From contig NZ_JAUFQR010000002.1 of NCBI RefSeq assembly GCF_030409875.1, positions 69,501-133,500 on the forward strand: a DNA stretch of 64,000 nt. Reading direction: 5' to 3'. The position numbers were made by a program, and so were the translations under genes. Shown here piece after piece: positions 16,604-26,300 of this stretch; the first letter of the stretch is position 1, and the number at the start of each line of letters is the position of its first letter. Under the pieces are notes generated by a model, which ran no database searches, had not been told where the DNA came from, and was given only the letters and a program-made list of their open reading frames with translations. This DNA is from Chryseobacterium tructae (GTDB lineage Bacteria; Bacteroidota; Bacteroidia; Flavobacteriales; Weeksellaceae).

Positions 16604-19099
16604 ATGGAAAAATTAAAAAATTATATCTACGGACAATGGGTAGAAGGAACTGGAACCGGAATTCCTTTATACAATGCCGTAACCGGAGAGCAGGTTGCTG
16701 TTTCCGATACGGAAGGACTTAATTTTGAACAAGCTCTTGATTACGGTAGAACGGTAGGATACAAAAACCTTTCTTCAATGACTTTCTACGATCGAGGAGA
16801 AATGTTGAAAAAAGTAGCACTTTACCTGTTAGAAAGAAAGAAAAAATATTACGAATTATCATATAAAACAGGAGCCACACATGTTGATTCATGGGTAGAT
16901 ATTGAAGGAGGTTTCGGAACCTTCTTTACCTACTCCGGATTGGCAAAAAGAATGCTGCCTAATACTCCGTTTTGGGTAGATGGAGATACTCAGAAGATTT
17001 CTGCTAACGGAACTCATTTGGGAACTCACATTTTGACACCTAGTGAAGGCGTGTCTGTACAAATCAATGCCTATAACTTCCCGGTTTGGGGAATGTTGGA
17101 AAAGTTATCCACATCGTTGTTAGCAGGAGTACCTTCCATTGTGAAACCATCTCCTTTCGGATCTTATCTTACGAATGTGGTATTTCAGGATATGATTGAA
17201 AGTGGAGTATTACCTGAAGGGGCAGTACAATTGGTATGCGGAGAGCCAGGAAATATTCTGGATTATGTTCAGGATGGAGATTCTGTATTATTCACTGGTT
17301 CGGCAACAACAGGAAGAAAGCTAAAATCACTTCCATCTGTTGCAGGAAATGCTGTTCGTTTCAATATGGAAGCAGATTCCCTGAACTGTTCTATCCTTGG
17401 ATTGGAAGCAAAACCCGGAACTCCGGAATTTGATTTATTCATCAAAGAAGTTCGTAACGAAATGACTACAAAAGCAGGTCAGAAATGTACGGCGATCAGA
17501 AGGATTATAGTTCCTGAACATTTAATTGGGGACGTTCAGAATGCTTTATCCAAAGCGTTAGACCAAACGAAGATCGGTAACCCATTAAGCAGAGAAACAA
17601 GAATGGGATCTTTGGTGGGAAGACAGCAATACGAAGAAGTTTTAAGAAAAGTAAATATTTTAAAAACAGAAACGGAACTTGTGTATGATGGGAAGCATGA
17701 GCTTGTAGATGCCAGTTATGAAAATGGAGCATTTATGAGCCCTAAACTATTCCTGAATGACAAACCTTTCGAGAAAAATATCTCTCACGATGTAGAAGCT
17801 TTCGGACCGGTATCTACATTAATGCCATATAAAGATGCTGAAGAAGCAGCGGCTTTGGCAAAAAGAGGAAAAGGAAGTTTGGTAGGATCTATTGTTTCTC
17901 ATGACGAAAACTTTATTGCCGAAACTTCCTGGAAAATGGCTTCTCAACATGGTAGAATCTTTGTACTCAACAGAGATAACGCTAAAGAAAGTACAGGTCA
18001 TGGTTCTCCACTTCCGACATTAATGCATGGTGGCCCTGGGAGAGCTGGTGGTGGCGAGGAAATGGGTGGCTTGAGCGGACTGCATTTCTTCCTGCAGAAA
18101 ACGGCTATTCAAGGATCACCAGATGTATTGAAGGCTATTACTAAAATTTACCAGCAAGGAGCAGAGAAAAAATTCTCTGATAAACATCCTTTCCAGAAAT
18201 ATTTCGAAGAAGTTGAAGTAGGAGATTCTCTTGAAACAGCAGGAAGAACTGTAACTGATGCAGATATTGTCAACTTCTCGAATGTATCTTGGGATCATTT
18301 TTATGCCCATACTGACGCAACAAGTTTAACGGGAACTATTTTTGATAAGACAGTTGCTCATGGATATTTCATCCTTTCGGCAGCAGCAGGATTATTTGTT
18401 TCCGGGAAAAAAGGCCCTGTTATCGCTAATTATGGATTAGAAGAGTGTAGTTTCTTCAAGCCTGTATATGCCGGAGATACTATTACAGTTTATTTAACAG
18501 CAAAAGAAAAGATCAACAGAGGGGTAAAAGGAAGAAATATTCCATCGGGAGTAGTGAAATGGTTGGTTGAGGTAGTTAATCAAAGAGATGAGGTAGTTTG
18601 CGTAGCAACTATCTTAACCTTGGTAGCAAAACAGTCTCCTTTCATTGATCTGAATGTGAAAAATGTTCAAAAGATCTTAGGTGGATTAACGGAAAGTACT
18701 CCTGCACTTTGGGGGAAAATGTCTCCACAGCAAATGATTGAACATTTGGAACAGGCTTTATTAGTAAGTTTCGGAGAACCTGAAGCAGACCAATGTTTCA
18801 CTCCTGAAGAGCATCTTGAAAAATGGCAGGATTCTCTTTATAATCATAGAGGAATGCCAAAGGACTTTACAGCTCCTTTCTTACCAAAAGATGGATCACT
18901 TCCTGAAGCTATACACAAAAATCTGGATGCCGCAAAAACCTCTTTCATGGATAACCTGAAGAAATTTGTAATCTACTACAAAGAAAATCCACAGGCAGAG
19001 CACATGAACTTTGTATTCGGAAAATTGAATAAAGAAATGTGGGAGCTGATGCACAGAAAGCACTTCACTCATCATTTCCAACAGTTTGGATTGATTTAA
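16604..19099 (+). CDS. paaZ: PaaZ ring-cleaving enzyme with an extra C-terminal domain
   Basis: Bifunctional oxepin-CoA hydrolase / 3-oxo-5,6-dehydrosuberyl-CoA semialdehyde dehydrogenase. Residues 1 to about 525 are the aldehyde dehydrogenase domain (FTGSATTGRK; catalytic Cys in AGQKCTAIRR; NRDNAKESTGHGSPLP). About 535-680 are the MaoC-type hydratase domain (FSNVSWDHFYAHTD, TVAHGYF). Typical PaaZ ends near 680; here about 150 more residues follow (GKMSPQQMIEHLEQAL, then HKNLDAAKTSFMDNL), resembling DinB/DUF1569-type four-helix domains. A terminator follows the gene. Confidence 0.92.
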   Translation: MEKLKNYIYGQWVEGTGTGIPLYNAVTGEQVAVSDTEGLNFEQALDYGRTVGYKNLSSMTFYDRGEMLKKVALYLLERKKKYYELSYKTGATHVDSWVDIEGGFGTFFTYSGLAKRMLPNTPFWVDGDTQKISANGTHLGTHILTPSEGVSVQINAYNFPVWGMLEKLSTSLLAGVPSIVKPSPFGSYLTNVVFQDMIESGVLPEGAVQLVCGEPGNILDYVQDGDSVLFTGSATTGRKLKSLPSVAGNAVRFNMEADSLNCSILGLEAKPGTPEFDLFIKEVRNEMTTKAGQKCTAIRRIIVPEHLIGDVQNALSKALDQTKIGNPLSRETRMGSLVGRQQYEEVLRKVNILKTETELVYDGKHELVDASYENGAFMSPKLFLNDKPFEKNISHDVEAFGPVSTLMPYKDAEEAAALAKRGKGSLVGSIVSHDENFIAETSWKMASQHGRIFVLNRDNAKESTGHGSPLPTLMHGGPGRAGGGEEMGGLSGLHFFLQKTAIQGSPDVLKAITKIYQQGAEKKFSDKHPFQKYFEEVEVGDSLETAGRTVTDADIVNFSNVSWDHFYAHTDATSLTGTIFDKTVAHGYFILSAAAGLFVSGKKGPVIANYGLEECSFFKPVYAGDTITVYLTAKEKINRGVKGRNIPSGVVKWLVEVVNQRDEVVCVATILTLVAKQSPFIDLNVKNVQKILGGLTESTPALWGKMSPQQMIEHLEQALLVSFGEPEADQCFTPEEHLEKWQDSLYNHRGMPKDFTAPFLPKDGSLPEAIHKNLDAAKTSFMDNLKKFVIYYKENPQAEHMNFVFGKLNKEMWELMHRKHFTHHFQQFGLI

Positions 19100-19117
19100 T
19101 TCAAAATAAATACGTAT

Positions 19118-19154
19118 AAAAGTCCCTTTCATCATTGTATTGAAAGGGACTTTT
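19118..19154 (+). terminator. Terminator after paaZ
   Basis: AAAAGTCCCTTTCA (19118-19131) pairs perfectly with TGAAAGGGACTTTT (19141-19154), followed by a T-rich run. Confidence 0.9.
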
Positions 19155-19204
19155 ATTTTTATATTATTCTGTTTTTATTTTCTAAATTCAGCAAAATTTT
19201 TATC

Positions 19205-19915
19205 ATGAGGTATTGGATTCTTTTCACAGCTTTTGGGGTTCTTACTCTTCTTTCTTGTTCAGGGAATCCCAAACCGGGAAATGACGGGTATTTTTCTGAA
19301 GAGAAATTTGTAGACAGCTTGAATGCAGGAGTAAAAGGTAAAACCAAAATCGTTTTTGAAAAGTTTAGGCATTCCGGAAATGGTGAGGTCTATGTTTCCA
19401 TTCATTTTTATGACCTGAAAAAAATCCGGGTGGAATCCAAAGGCTCAGAATTGTACACCTGGGAGCTGAAGAATAATTTTAAATTTGATAAAGATGGAGT
19501 TTCAGATCTTAATGTGGAAATTAAAGATTTTAATAACGATGGATTTAATGATATAACCTATCAAAGTGCCATAGCAGGAAGGGGAGGAAATGTCGTAATG
19601 ACACTATTTATATACGACCCTAAAAATAAAAACTTTATTCATATTAAAAACTCTGAAAGATTTCCGAATTTAAGTTATAATACAAAACTAAACTGTATCA
19701 ATTCTTTGATATTGACAGGTTCCACCACAACAGCATTTTTAAAAATTAAAAAAGATTCTTTGGATGAATTTGCAAGGGTGGATGTTTCAGATACCATTCA
19801 GGTAGAAGTAAAAGATGCTACGGGAAAGTTCAAAATTATTCAAAAGAAATCATTTCTAGGTTCAGATGAGGACTCTTACAGAATCTTTAGAAATTACAAT
19901 CCCTTAGAATACTAG
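19205..19915 (+). CDS. Hypothetical lipoprotein with calcium-loop-like motif
   Basis: 236 residues. The lipobox is LLSC (residues about 16-19) followed by SGNPKPGNDG, so it is probably a lipid-anchored periplasmic or surface protein. One aspartate-rich loop, IKDFNNDGFNDIT (residues about 108-120), resembles the calcium loops of EF-hand/FG-GAP repeats and XAC2610-type proteins. No catalytic motif. It is monocistronic between the paaZ terminator and a 300-base spacer. Confidence 0.7.
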   Translation: MRYWILFTAFGVLTLLSCSGNPKPGNDGYFSEEKFVDSLNAGVKGKTKIVFEKFRHSGNGEVYVSIHFYDLKKIRVESKGSELYTWELKNNFKFDKDGVSDLNVEIKDFNNDGFNDITYQSAIAGRGGNVVMTLFIYDPKNKNFIHIKNSERFPNLSYNTKLNCINSLILTGSTTTAFLKIKKDSLDEFARVDVSDTIQVEVKDATGKFKIIQKKSFLGSDEDSYRIFRNYNPLEY

Positions 19916-20111
19916 ATTGATATTTTAGGTAACTATATTTGTTTCGATATGTTGTTTTATTTTGTATCAATCTTAGTTTTCATTTTGATGTAAAAAGTCT
20001 CATTTTTTCTAATGCTATTCTATGTGATAAAATCAATAAGAGAATAGAGCAAAGCAAGAATTGCAAAAATGAATTTAGAACTCAGTTTACCGGATGAGCT
20101 TTTTAATTGAA

Positions 20112-20140
20112 CCATGTCAAGGTTTCAAACCTTGACATGG
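20112..20140. repeat. Palindrome in the 19916-20225 spacer
   Basis: CCATGTCAAGGTTT and AAACCTTGACATGG are perfect 14-base arms around a single C. The form is similar to the REP-like palindromes beside the RAYT, but the arm sequence differs. Nothing else is seen in this 310-base spacer. Confidence 0.7.
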
Positions 20141-20225
20141 GTAAAAAGATAGAAAACCAGACTAAAGTATTTTGAAAATCAATAAATGAATAGTATTTTT
20201 AATCCTCAATCATAAAATAAGAACA

Positions 20226-20999
20226 ATGAACGAAAGCTGGAAGCAAAAATGGAAAGAGATAAAAGATAAATTAGTATCTCCTGTAGATATTGAGACCTAT
20301 TTTATCGCGGAAGAGATCATGGAGCAGAAGATGGAGACCATGGAAATTGGTAATGTTTCCCTGCCGTCAGGAAAAGTAATCGTAAGAGATCCTCTGGTAT
20401 ATCTGAATCAGAAAGAGCAGCCTTTTTTTGTTGAGGTTCCCAAAGGAAACTTTCCCGTAACCATAGCTGTTGTAAAACTGGAGGATTGGGGAGATCGGTA
20501 TGCTGCTGCAAAAGTAGAGTTTACTAAGGAAAAACCGGTGATGTATAGAGAGGCATTAATTGGTATTGAGAATATTGAAAATGCCAATGAAGATGAGTTT
20601 TTTGGATTTAACGTAGATGCTGGTTTAGCTTGTATTACCGATCCTGAAGTAGTTCCTTATGTAGACAAATTTATTGAGGAACTGGATGTAGACAATATTT
20701 ATGATGATTATTTTGCAGAATTATTCGCGAAAAGTTATTCAGAGAATCCAAGAAACCAAAGAGAGCTAGGCGATTGGATCAACTGGACTGTTCCCAATAC
20801 AGAATATCAGATCCCAATATTTGCCAGTGGAATAGGAGATGGTGTATATCCGGTTTACTTTGCTTATGATGAACAGGATCAAGTATGCGGATTATATATC
20901 CTGTTTATCGATATTGAGTTAGAATTATCTGAATATGATGAAGACGAGGATGAAGATGATGATACTGATCAGCCGGATAATTTTGTTTTCCTAAAATAA
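20226..20999 (+). CDS. DUF4241 family protein
   Basis: 257 residues, cytosolic (no signal peptide). The stretch LPSGKVIVRDPLVYL, then WGDRYAAAKVEFTKEKPV and GFNVDAGLACITD, is the pattern I associate with DUF4241. The C terminus ends in an acidic tail (EYDEDEDEDDDTDQPD). Function unknown; DUF4241 proteins are often found in polymorphic-toxin immunity families. It is followed after 5 bases by the SMUG2-like gene. Confidence 0.75.
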   Translation: MNESWKQKWKEIKDKLVSPVDIETYFIAEEIMEQKMETMEIGNVSLPSGKVIVRDPLVYLNQKEQPFFVEVPKGNFPVTIAVVKLEDWGDRYAAAKVEFTKEKPVMYREALIGIENIENANEDEFFGFNVDAGLACITDPEVVPYVDKFIEELDVDNIYDDYFAELFAKSYSENPRNQRELGDWINWTVPNTEYQIPIFASGIGDGVYPVYFAYDEQDQVCGLYILFIDIELELSEYDEDEDEDDDTDQPDNFVFLK

Positions 21000-21004
21000 A
21001 TTCA

Positions 21005-21700
21005 ATGAATAAAACTTTTGCAGATCAGGTGATTGAATTCAATGAGAATCTTAGCTATTCGGGAAATCTTCCTGATGGTTTTGAAGTATTGAATCCATAT
21101 CTGGATAATCCGGAGACGATGCAGGTCATGCAAAAGTTTTATCACAAGTATTATAACGATTTTCGTAAAAGAAAATTTATCGTTGGGATCAATCCTAGCC
21201 GGCATGGAGCAGGAGTAACAGGTGTTCCTTTTACTGATACCAAGCGATTGGAGAGTGTATGCGGAATAAAAATGGAATCTGCCCGTACTCATGAAGTCTC
21301 TTCTGTATTTATGTATGATATGATAGAAAGTTATGGTGGAGCGGATGTGTTTTACCAAGATATTTATATCAATTCGCCATTTCCTTTGGCCATTGTAAGA
21401 AAAACAAAGAATGGATGGCTCAATGCCAATTATTATGATGATAAAGAGCTTTTCAAGGAGGTAAAGGATTTTATGATTGATTCATTAAAAAAGCACATCA
21501 GCCTGAATCTGGATACCTCAGAAGTCTTTGTGTTAGGTAAAAAAAATGCCGAATTTATTTCAAAACTTAATAAAGAAGCCCAACTATTCGATACTATGAC
21601 GGTTTTAGAACATCCTCGGTATATCCAGCAATATAAATCGAAGGAGAAACAGCTGTATATAGACAAATACGTTTTAGCATTAAAAGATAAAGATCAGTAA
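21005..21700 (+). CDS. SMUG2-type DNA glycosylase family protein (DUF4918)
   Basis: 231 residues. The N-terminal motif region IVGINPSRHGAGVTGVPFTD is the counterpart of the uracil-DNA glycosylase active-site loop and is characteristic of the SMUG2/DUF4918 group. The later FVLGKKNAEF and LEHPRYIQQY supply the second motif with its histidine. Predicted to remove uracil or oxidised bases from DNA. It sits 5 bases after the DUF4241 gene and 34 bases before a helicase gene, so a three-gene operon is likely. Confidence 0.8.
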   Translation: MNKTFADQVIEFNENLSYSGNLPDGFEVLNPYLDNPETMQVMQKFYHKYYNDFRKRKFIVGINPSRHGAGVTGVPFTDTKRLESVCGIKMESARTHEVSSVFMYDMIESYGGADVFYQDIYINSPFPLAIVRKTKNGWLNANYYDDKELFKEVKDFMIDSLKKHISLNLDTSEVFVLGKKNAEFISKLNKEAQLFDTMTVLEHPRYIQQYKSKEKQLYIDKYVLALKDKDQ

Positions 21701-21734
21701 TTCCGATAAGCTCGTTTTTTATTAAATTGTGAAC

Positions 21735-24416
21735 ATGAATGTTTTTCCTAAAGACACAGCCTTTAAATACAGCTGGCGGATGTATCAGAAAAGATTTCTG
21801 GATCATTTGGAGGAGTATCTTATAGATAATCATTTGCATGTCTCTGCACCTCCTGGTTCCGGAAAAACGGTTCTTGGATTGGAAGTGATGATAAGACTGG
21901 ATAAACCTACACTTATTGTTGCTCCTACTTTAGCCATTAAAAATCAATGGATCCAAAGATTTTGTGAGCTGTTCCTCAATACAGAAACTGTTCCTGAATG
22001 GATCTCTTCAGACATTAGAAAACCGGGAATTATTACAGTAACAACCTATCAGGGTATTCATTCTGCTTCTGAAACAGCTGAAGAAGAGGAAGAAACAGTA
22101 AGGTCTTCAAAAGTTCCGGCCTCAGAAATTATAAAACGACTTAAGAAGCAAAAAGTAGGTACTCTTATTCTGGATGAAGCCCATCATTTGAAAAATGCAT
22201 GGTGGCGAAGTCTCATGGAACTGAAAAGTAAAATTGAACCCACTGTTGTCTCTCTTACAGCCACACCGCCTTTTGATGTTTCAGGTATAGAATGGCAAAA
22301 ATATATTCAATTGAATGGGCCTATAGATGTAGAAATATCTGTTCCTGAACTCATGATTGAAGGAGATCTTTGTCCACATCAGGACTTAGTACACTTTACG
22401 TTACCTTCTCAGGAAGAACAAAATAAAATTGAATATTACCATACACAGGCATTAGGGTTTTTTGAAGAAATAAAAAAAGATGCTGCACTTCTTGATGCTA
22501 TTGATCAACATCCCGTATATCAGAAACCGTTGGAACACTTGGACTGGATCTATGAAAATATATCTTCCTATACTTCGGGATTGGTATACCTTCATTTCAG
22601 GGGAAGAGAAATTCCCGAAGTCCATTTTGAAATTATTGGCGATCAGCAGCAATATATTCCCGAATTTGATTTCTTCTGGATGGAAGAACTTTTAGACTTT
22701 TATTTAATCGTGGATGAGACTCATTTTAAGGTTGATGAAAGTCACCGTACTGATTTGGGTAACAGATTAAGAAGGCTTGGCTTTCTGGAGCAAAAAACAT
22801 TGAGTTTCTTTAATAATAAAAATCTCAATCAAATCCTTAATTCAAGCATCGGAAAACTTCAGGGGATAAAAGAAATTTCCGACTTTGAGTTTTCAGAACT
22901 TAAAGATGAACTCAGAATGGTAATTCTTACTGATTTTATTAAAAAAGAATATTTAAATAACGGAACTCAAAATACGCTTATTCTGGATAAAATAGGTGCG
23001 GTTCCAATCTTTGAAAAACTGAGGCGGGAAAATTCTCAACATAAAAAAATCGGAATTCTTACAGGAAGTTTGGTCATTATTCCTGCAAGTGCAAGGAACA
23101 TATTTGAGGAGCTTTGTATGAGAAAGGAATTGTTAGGAATAGGACTTTCTCCATTGAGCTATGATCAGGATTACCTTGTTATCAATCTTTCAGAACAGAT
23201 AAAACATGATATTGTACACATTATTACGGAAGTCTTTCAACGCGGAGAAATTCATGTTCTGATTGGAACCAAGTCATTACTGGGAGAAGGTTGGGATGCA
23301 CCCAAGATGAATACGCTGATCCTAGCAAGTTTTGTAAGTTCCTTTGTTCTTTCAAATCAGATGCGGGGAAGAGTTATAAGAACTGATAAAGATATTCCTC
23401 ATAAAACCGGGAATATATGGCATCTTGTATGTTTTGACTCCAACGATGAGGCTGGAGGGCAAGATCTGAATATTATGAAGCGGAGGTTTAGAACCTTTGT
23501 AGGCATTTCCAATAAAGAGATTCCAACTATTGAAAACAATTTTGAAAGGCTTAATACTAAGACGATTGAAAATAAAGAAGATATTCAAGCGATGAATCAA
23601 TCCTTTTTCGCTTTGGCTAAAGATAGACAGAACCTTATTAGACGTTGGGAAAAAGCTTTAGAGCAAGGAAATGTTTTAGTAGAAGAGATTCAGGTTCCTG
23701 TCATCAATATGATTGCCATGGAAGAGGTGAAAATGAATTATATTGGAAAAATGTCCAGGAATATGGTTAAGGTGATGGCATCTTCTGTACTATTATTCTG
23801 GCAGAATCTTTTATTTGGTCTCTTAAGGAATATACAGGCAATTAGTTCTGTAAAAACTTTTTCATTGTTTGTATCTCTATTTGGATTAGCAGGTTTCGTG
23901 GTGTATGGAACAAAGTTATATAGATCTGCAAGGCAATACTGGAGATGCCGGGATGTCGGAAGGCAGCTGAGTGCACTTGCAGAAGTAGTCTTATATGGAC
24001 TGATTCATGAAAAAGTCATAAAAACCTCTTTTGAGAAATTAAAAATTGTAAGCTCATCCAACAGAAATGATGGAGCATTCTGCTATCTGAAAGGAGGCAG
24101 CCAATACGAAAACGCGCAGTTTATCCAGACATTACAAGAGTTGGTTTCTCAGATAGATAACCCGAGATATCTATTGAAGCAGAAAAGAAATTCTTTTTTC
24201 CAAAAAAGTGAACAATACTTTCCGGTGCCGGAAATGTTTGCAAAAAACAAAAAGAGTGCGGAATTCTTCATGAAGGTCTGGAATAAAATTATGGGAACAT
24301 CAGAACTGGTTTTTACCAGAACCATTGATGGTCGTAAAATTTTATTAAAATTAAGATTTGAATCTCTTTTAAAAAGAAATGGAAGAATAGAACACCTTCA
24401 TAAATGGACAAGATAA
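21735..24416 (+). CDS. SF2 DEAD/DEAH-box helicase with hydrophobic C-terminal segments
   Basis: 893 residues from the ATG at 21735 (a GTG at 21729 is less likely). Q-like start, Walker A APPGSGKT (residues about 39-46), DEAH box LDEAHHLKN, motif III SLTATPP, and C-terminal helicase motifs GTKSLLGEGWDAP and QMRGRVIRTDKD. Related to restriction-type and RecQ/RAD25-like SF2 translocases. Residues about 680-740 contain two hydrophobic stretches (VLLFWQNLLFGLL and FSLFVSLFGLAGFVVYG), unusual for a cytosolic helicase. Probable DNA repair or defence role with the upstream glycosylase. Confidence 0.85.
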   Translation: MNVFPKDTAFKYSWRMYQKRFLDHLEEYLIDNHLHVSAPPGSGKTVLGLEVMIRLDKPTLIVAPTLAIKNQWIQRFCELFLNTETVPEWISSDIRKPGIITVTTYQGIHSASETAEEEEETVRSSKVPASEIIKRLKKQKVGTLILDEAHHLKNAWWRSLMELKSKIEPTVVSLTATPPFDVSGIEWQKYIQLNGPIDVEISVPELMIEGDLCPHQDLVHFTLPSQEEQNKIEYYHTQALGFFEEIKKDAALLDAIDQHPVYQKPLEHLDWIYENISSYTSGLVYLHFRGREIPEVHFEIIGDQQQYIPEFDFFWMEELLDFYLIVDETHFKVDESHRTDLGNRLRRLGFLEQKTLSFFNNKNLNQILNSSIGKLQGIKEISDFEFSELKDELRMVILTDFIKKEYLNNGTQNTLILDKIGAVPIFEKLRRENSQHKKIGILTGSLVIIPASARNIFEELCMRKELLGIGLSPLSYDQDYLVINLSEQIKHDIVHIITEVFQRGEIHVLIGTKSLLGEGWDAPKMNTLILASFVSSFVLSNQMRGRVIRTDKDIPHKTGNIWHLVCFDSNDEAGGQDLNIMKRRFRTFVGISNKEIPTIENNFERLNTKTIENKEDIQAMNQSFFALAKDRQNLIRRWEKALEQGNVLVEEIQVPVINMIAMEEVKMNYIGKMSRNMVKVMASSVLLFWQNLLFGLLRNIQAISSVKTFSLFVSLFGLAGFVVYGTKLYRSARQYWRCRDVGRQLSALAEVVLYGLIHEKVIKTSFEKLKIVSSSNRNDGAFCYLKGGSQYENAQFIQTLQELVSQIDNPRYLLKQKRNSFFQKSEQYFPVPEMFAKNKKSAEFFMKVWNKIMGTSELVFTRTIDGRKILLKLRFESLLKRNGRIEHLHKWTR

Positions 24417-24421
24417 AAAAC

Positions 24422-24447
24422 AAACCCCTTAATAAATCAAGGGGTTT
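24422..24447 (+). terminator. Terminator of the helicase operon
   Basis: AAACCCCTT / AAGGGGTTT with an 8-base loop, then TTGTT. It lies just after the helicase stop at 24416. It is palindromic, so it may also act on leftward transcription. Confidence 0.8.
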
Positions 24448-24504
24448 TGTTATTCATGAATTAGAATCTTTATGGGAACAAGCTCGGATGTGAACTTTGA
24501 AATA

Positions 24505-25326
24505 TTAGTTTTTAATAACTTTAGTAGATTCGGTAGCGGTCTTGATAAAGTAAACGCCTTTAGGAAGCTCTGAAATACTAATTTCATTCAATCCTTTCTG
24601 AACCTGAACCGTTTTCAACATTTTACCATCAACACTGTAGACGCGTGCTTCAGAGTTGTTCTCTGCTGTAATGGAAAGTGGTCCATGGGTTGGATTAGGA
24701 TAAAGAGTCAAGTTTTTTTGAGTGCTTTTATTTTCTGAAGTACCTAATACAATGTTACTATCTTTTACCCAGGTGAAAGCATCTAAAGCTACATATCTAA
24801 ACCCGCCATTTGCTGTGATACGGAGTTCGTCAATAACAATGTTTGAGTAATTCTGGCCATTTAAGTTGGTCATATCTATCAAGGTATAACCATTGGTCGC
24901 TCCTAAACTTGTTGCAAATCCGTTGGTTTTTGTTTGGGTAAATTTTGTTACCCCGCTCAATTTTCCGGTTATCGTAAGGGAGCCTGTTACATTAAGATCA
25001 AGATTCAATGCCGAGAGATACATCCAGAATCTGTTTACTTTAAATAAATTAGAAGTCGTTCTGATACTGAAGGATGGTGGAGACTCTTGATTATTGGAAT
25101 TATCAATGTAACGGTTATCATTGGCTGTTCCATTCCAGCCTGTTCCCGGATAGTTAGCTTGAATATCAAAAACACTTACATAGGAGATGATATTAAAGAC
25201 AACCCCATTATCGGTGAAGCTTGTACTTGCGTTTGACTCCGTCTCAAATTGTTCTGTGCTGGTCTGCCCAAATGAAAAAAGTGAAATGAGCAGACTACAA
25301 ATTGTAAAAATAGTAGTGCTTTTCAT
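24505..25326 (-). CDS. Secreted protein with T9SS type A sorting domain
   Basis: 273 residues from the ATG at 25326, where the signal peptide begins (MKSTTIFTICSLLISLFSFGQ). The C-terminal 70 residues are a Por-type sorting domain (LTLYPNPTHGPLSI, RVYSVDGKMLK, GVYFIKT), which directs export and surface attachment by the type IX system. The middle is beta-rich with GRYVALDAF-like and GYTLIDMTNLNG stretches, with no assigned enzyme motif. In-frame codons upstream to 25392 overlap the neighbour and are rejected. Confidence 0.85.
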   Translation of the reverse strand: MKSTTIFTICSLLISLFSFGQTSTEQFETESNASTSFTDNGVVFNIISYVSVFDIQANYPGTGWNGTANDNRYIDNSNNQESPPSFSIRTTSNLFKVNRFWMYLSALNLDLNVTGSLTITGKLSGVTKFTQTKTNGFATSLGATNGYTLIDMTNLNGQNYSNIVIDELRITANGGFRYVALDAFTWVKDSNIVLGTSENKSTQKNLTLYPNPTHGPLSITAENNSEARVYSVDGKMLKTVQVQKGLNEISISELPKGVYFIKTATESTKVIKN

Positions 25327-25360
25327 GATTTTTGTTTTAAATATTAGGTTATGATATGTA

Positions 25361-25909
25361 TTAATCTCGCGGAGGGTAAATACCTTCCACACAGATGATA
25401 TAATTTAATCCCAGATAAGGCGGCATATTATTCATAGGTAAATTTTGACCAACGAAAGCAATACTTTTGTTGTTAATAGCGGTATCAGGATCATTATTGA
25501 CATAACTTGTCACTGCATTGAAATCTCTTCCTACCTGTGTTCCTGTAATAGCAATAGAGGTGGTAGCGTTTGGAGTAGATGTATTTGCGTTTTTATTGGC
25601 CACTTTAAGTTGAAAACCCGCTCCAACACTTGGAAGGTTTGAAGCCAATAATGTGTTTTGAGTTGTTCCGGCTACTACTCCCAGTGGATAAAATTCATTG
25701 GCATTTACATTTCCCGCTCCCAAAGCCATTCTTCCCTTTAAGTTGGGAAGGGCAAATGTTGTTATTCCGTCTCCACCATATGTGGTTCCTAAAAGAGAAA
25801 ATAATGCCGAATTTCTTGAAATAGATAATATGCTTCCGTCACAAAACATCCAGCCTCTTGGTGCGAAATTTCCTGCAAATAATTTAACGATTCCCATGTA
25901 CTCTTCCAT
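25361..25909 (-). CDS. Phage tail-collar domain protein (microcystin-dependent-protein-like)
   Basis: 182 residues beginning with MEEYMGIVKLFAGNFAPRGW, then CDGSILSISRNSALFSLLGT, YGGDGITTFALPNLKGR and GLNYIICVEG. This is the complete tail-collar/MdpB pattern. Related proteins form clusters of collar-fold exoproteins in Bacteroidota rather than phage tails. No other phage genes are nearby, so a prophage is unlikely. It lies directly upstream of the T9SS protein on the same strand. Confidence 0.88.
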   Translation of the reverse strand: MEEYMGIVKLFAGNFAPRGWMFCDGSILSISRNSALFSLLGTTYGGDGITTFALPNLKGRMALGAGNVNANEFYPLGVVAGTTQNTLLASNLPSVGAGFQLKVANKNANTSTPNATTSIAITGTQVGRDFNAVTSYVNNDPDTAINNKSIAFVGQNLPMNNMPPYLGLNYIICVEGIYPPRD

Positions 25910-26300
25910 GATATATTTTTTTAGCCTTTAATTTTCTTACTCTGTTGATGGCTTTTCAGATTCCGCCGTTAGTGATTTTTTCTTACCCAAAGGAACAACT
26001 AATCATAAGGCGGTACTAGAGTAGAAAATACCAAATTGAGTATTCCGTATTTCTACGGATAATGAATTTTTGAGGGGTAAATAAATTGAGTACATAAAGA
26101 GAAAAACGAAGCATGTACAGTTGAAGAATTAAGATATTTTTTTATTCATTACAAATCTGATTACAGTTTCAGATATCCATCTTCCATGATTCTTTATCAT
26201 AAACCTAATTATCAAACACTTTTCCATCTAATTTCTCTCTCTGAAGTTTCTTCAAAAGCACTGTATTTAGTATTTTTGTAAGAATCCAATAAAAATTAAA
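25910..26300. other. 390-base non-coding spacer
   Basis: Lies between the divergent collar-protein and enoyl-CoA hydratase genes, so it should hold both promoters. I see no hairpin or clear TTTG/TAnnTTTG pair strong enough to mark. Words such as ATCCATCTTCCATGATT resemble scattered CTTCCATC words elsewhere in the window. Confidence 0.4.

Noticed and set aside
25361..25909. Prophage remnant because of the tail-collar protein
   Set aside because: No other phage structural, lysis or packaging gene is near, and such collar-fold proteins are common as exoproteins in Bacteroidota.
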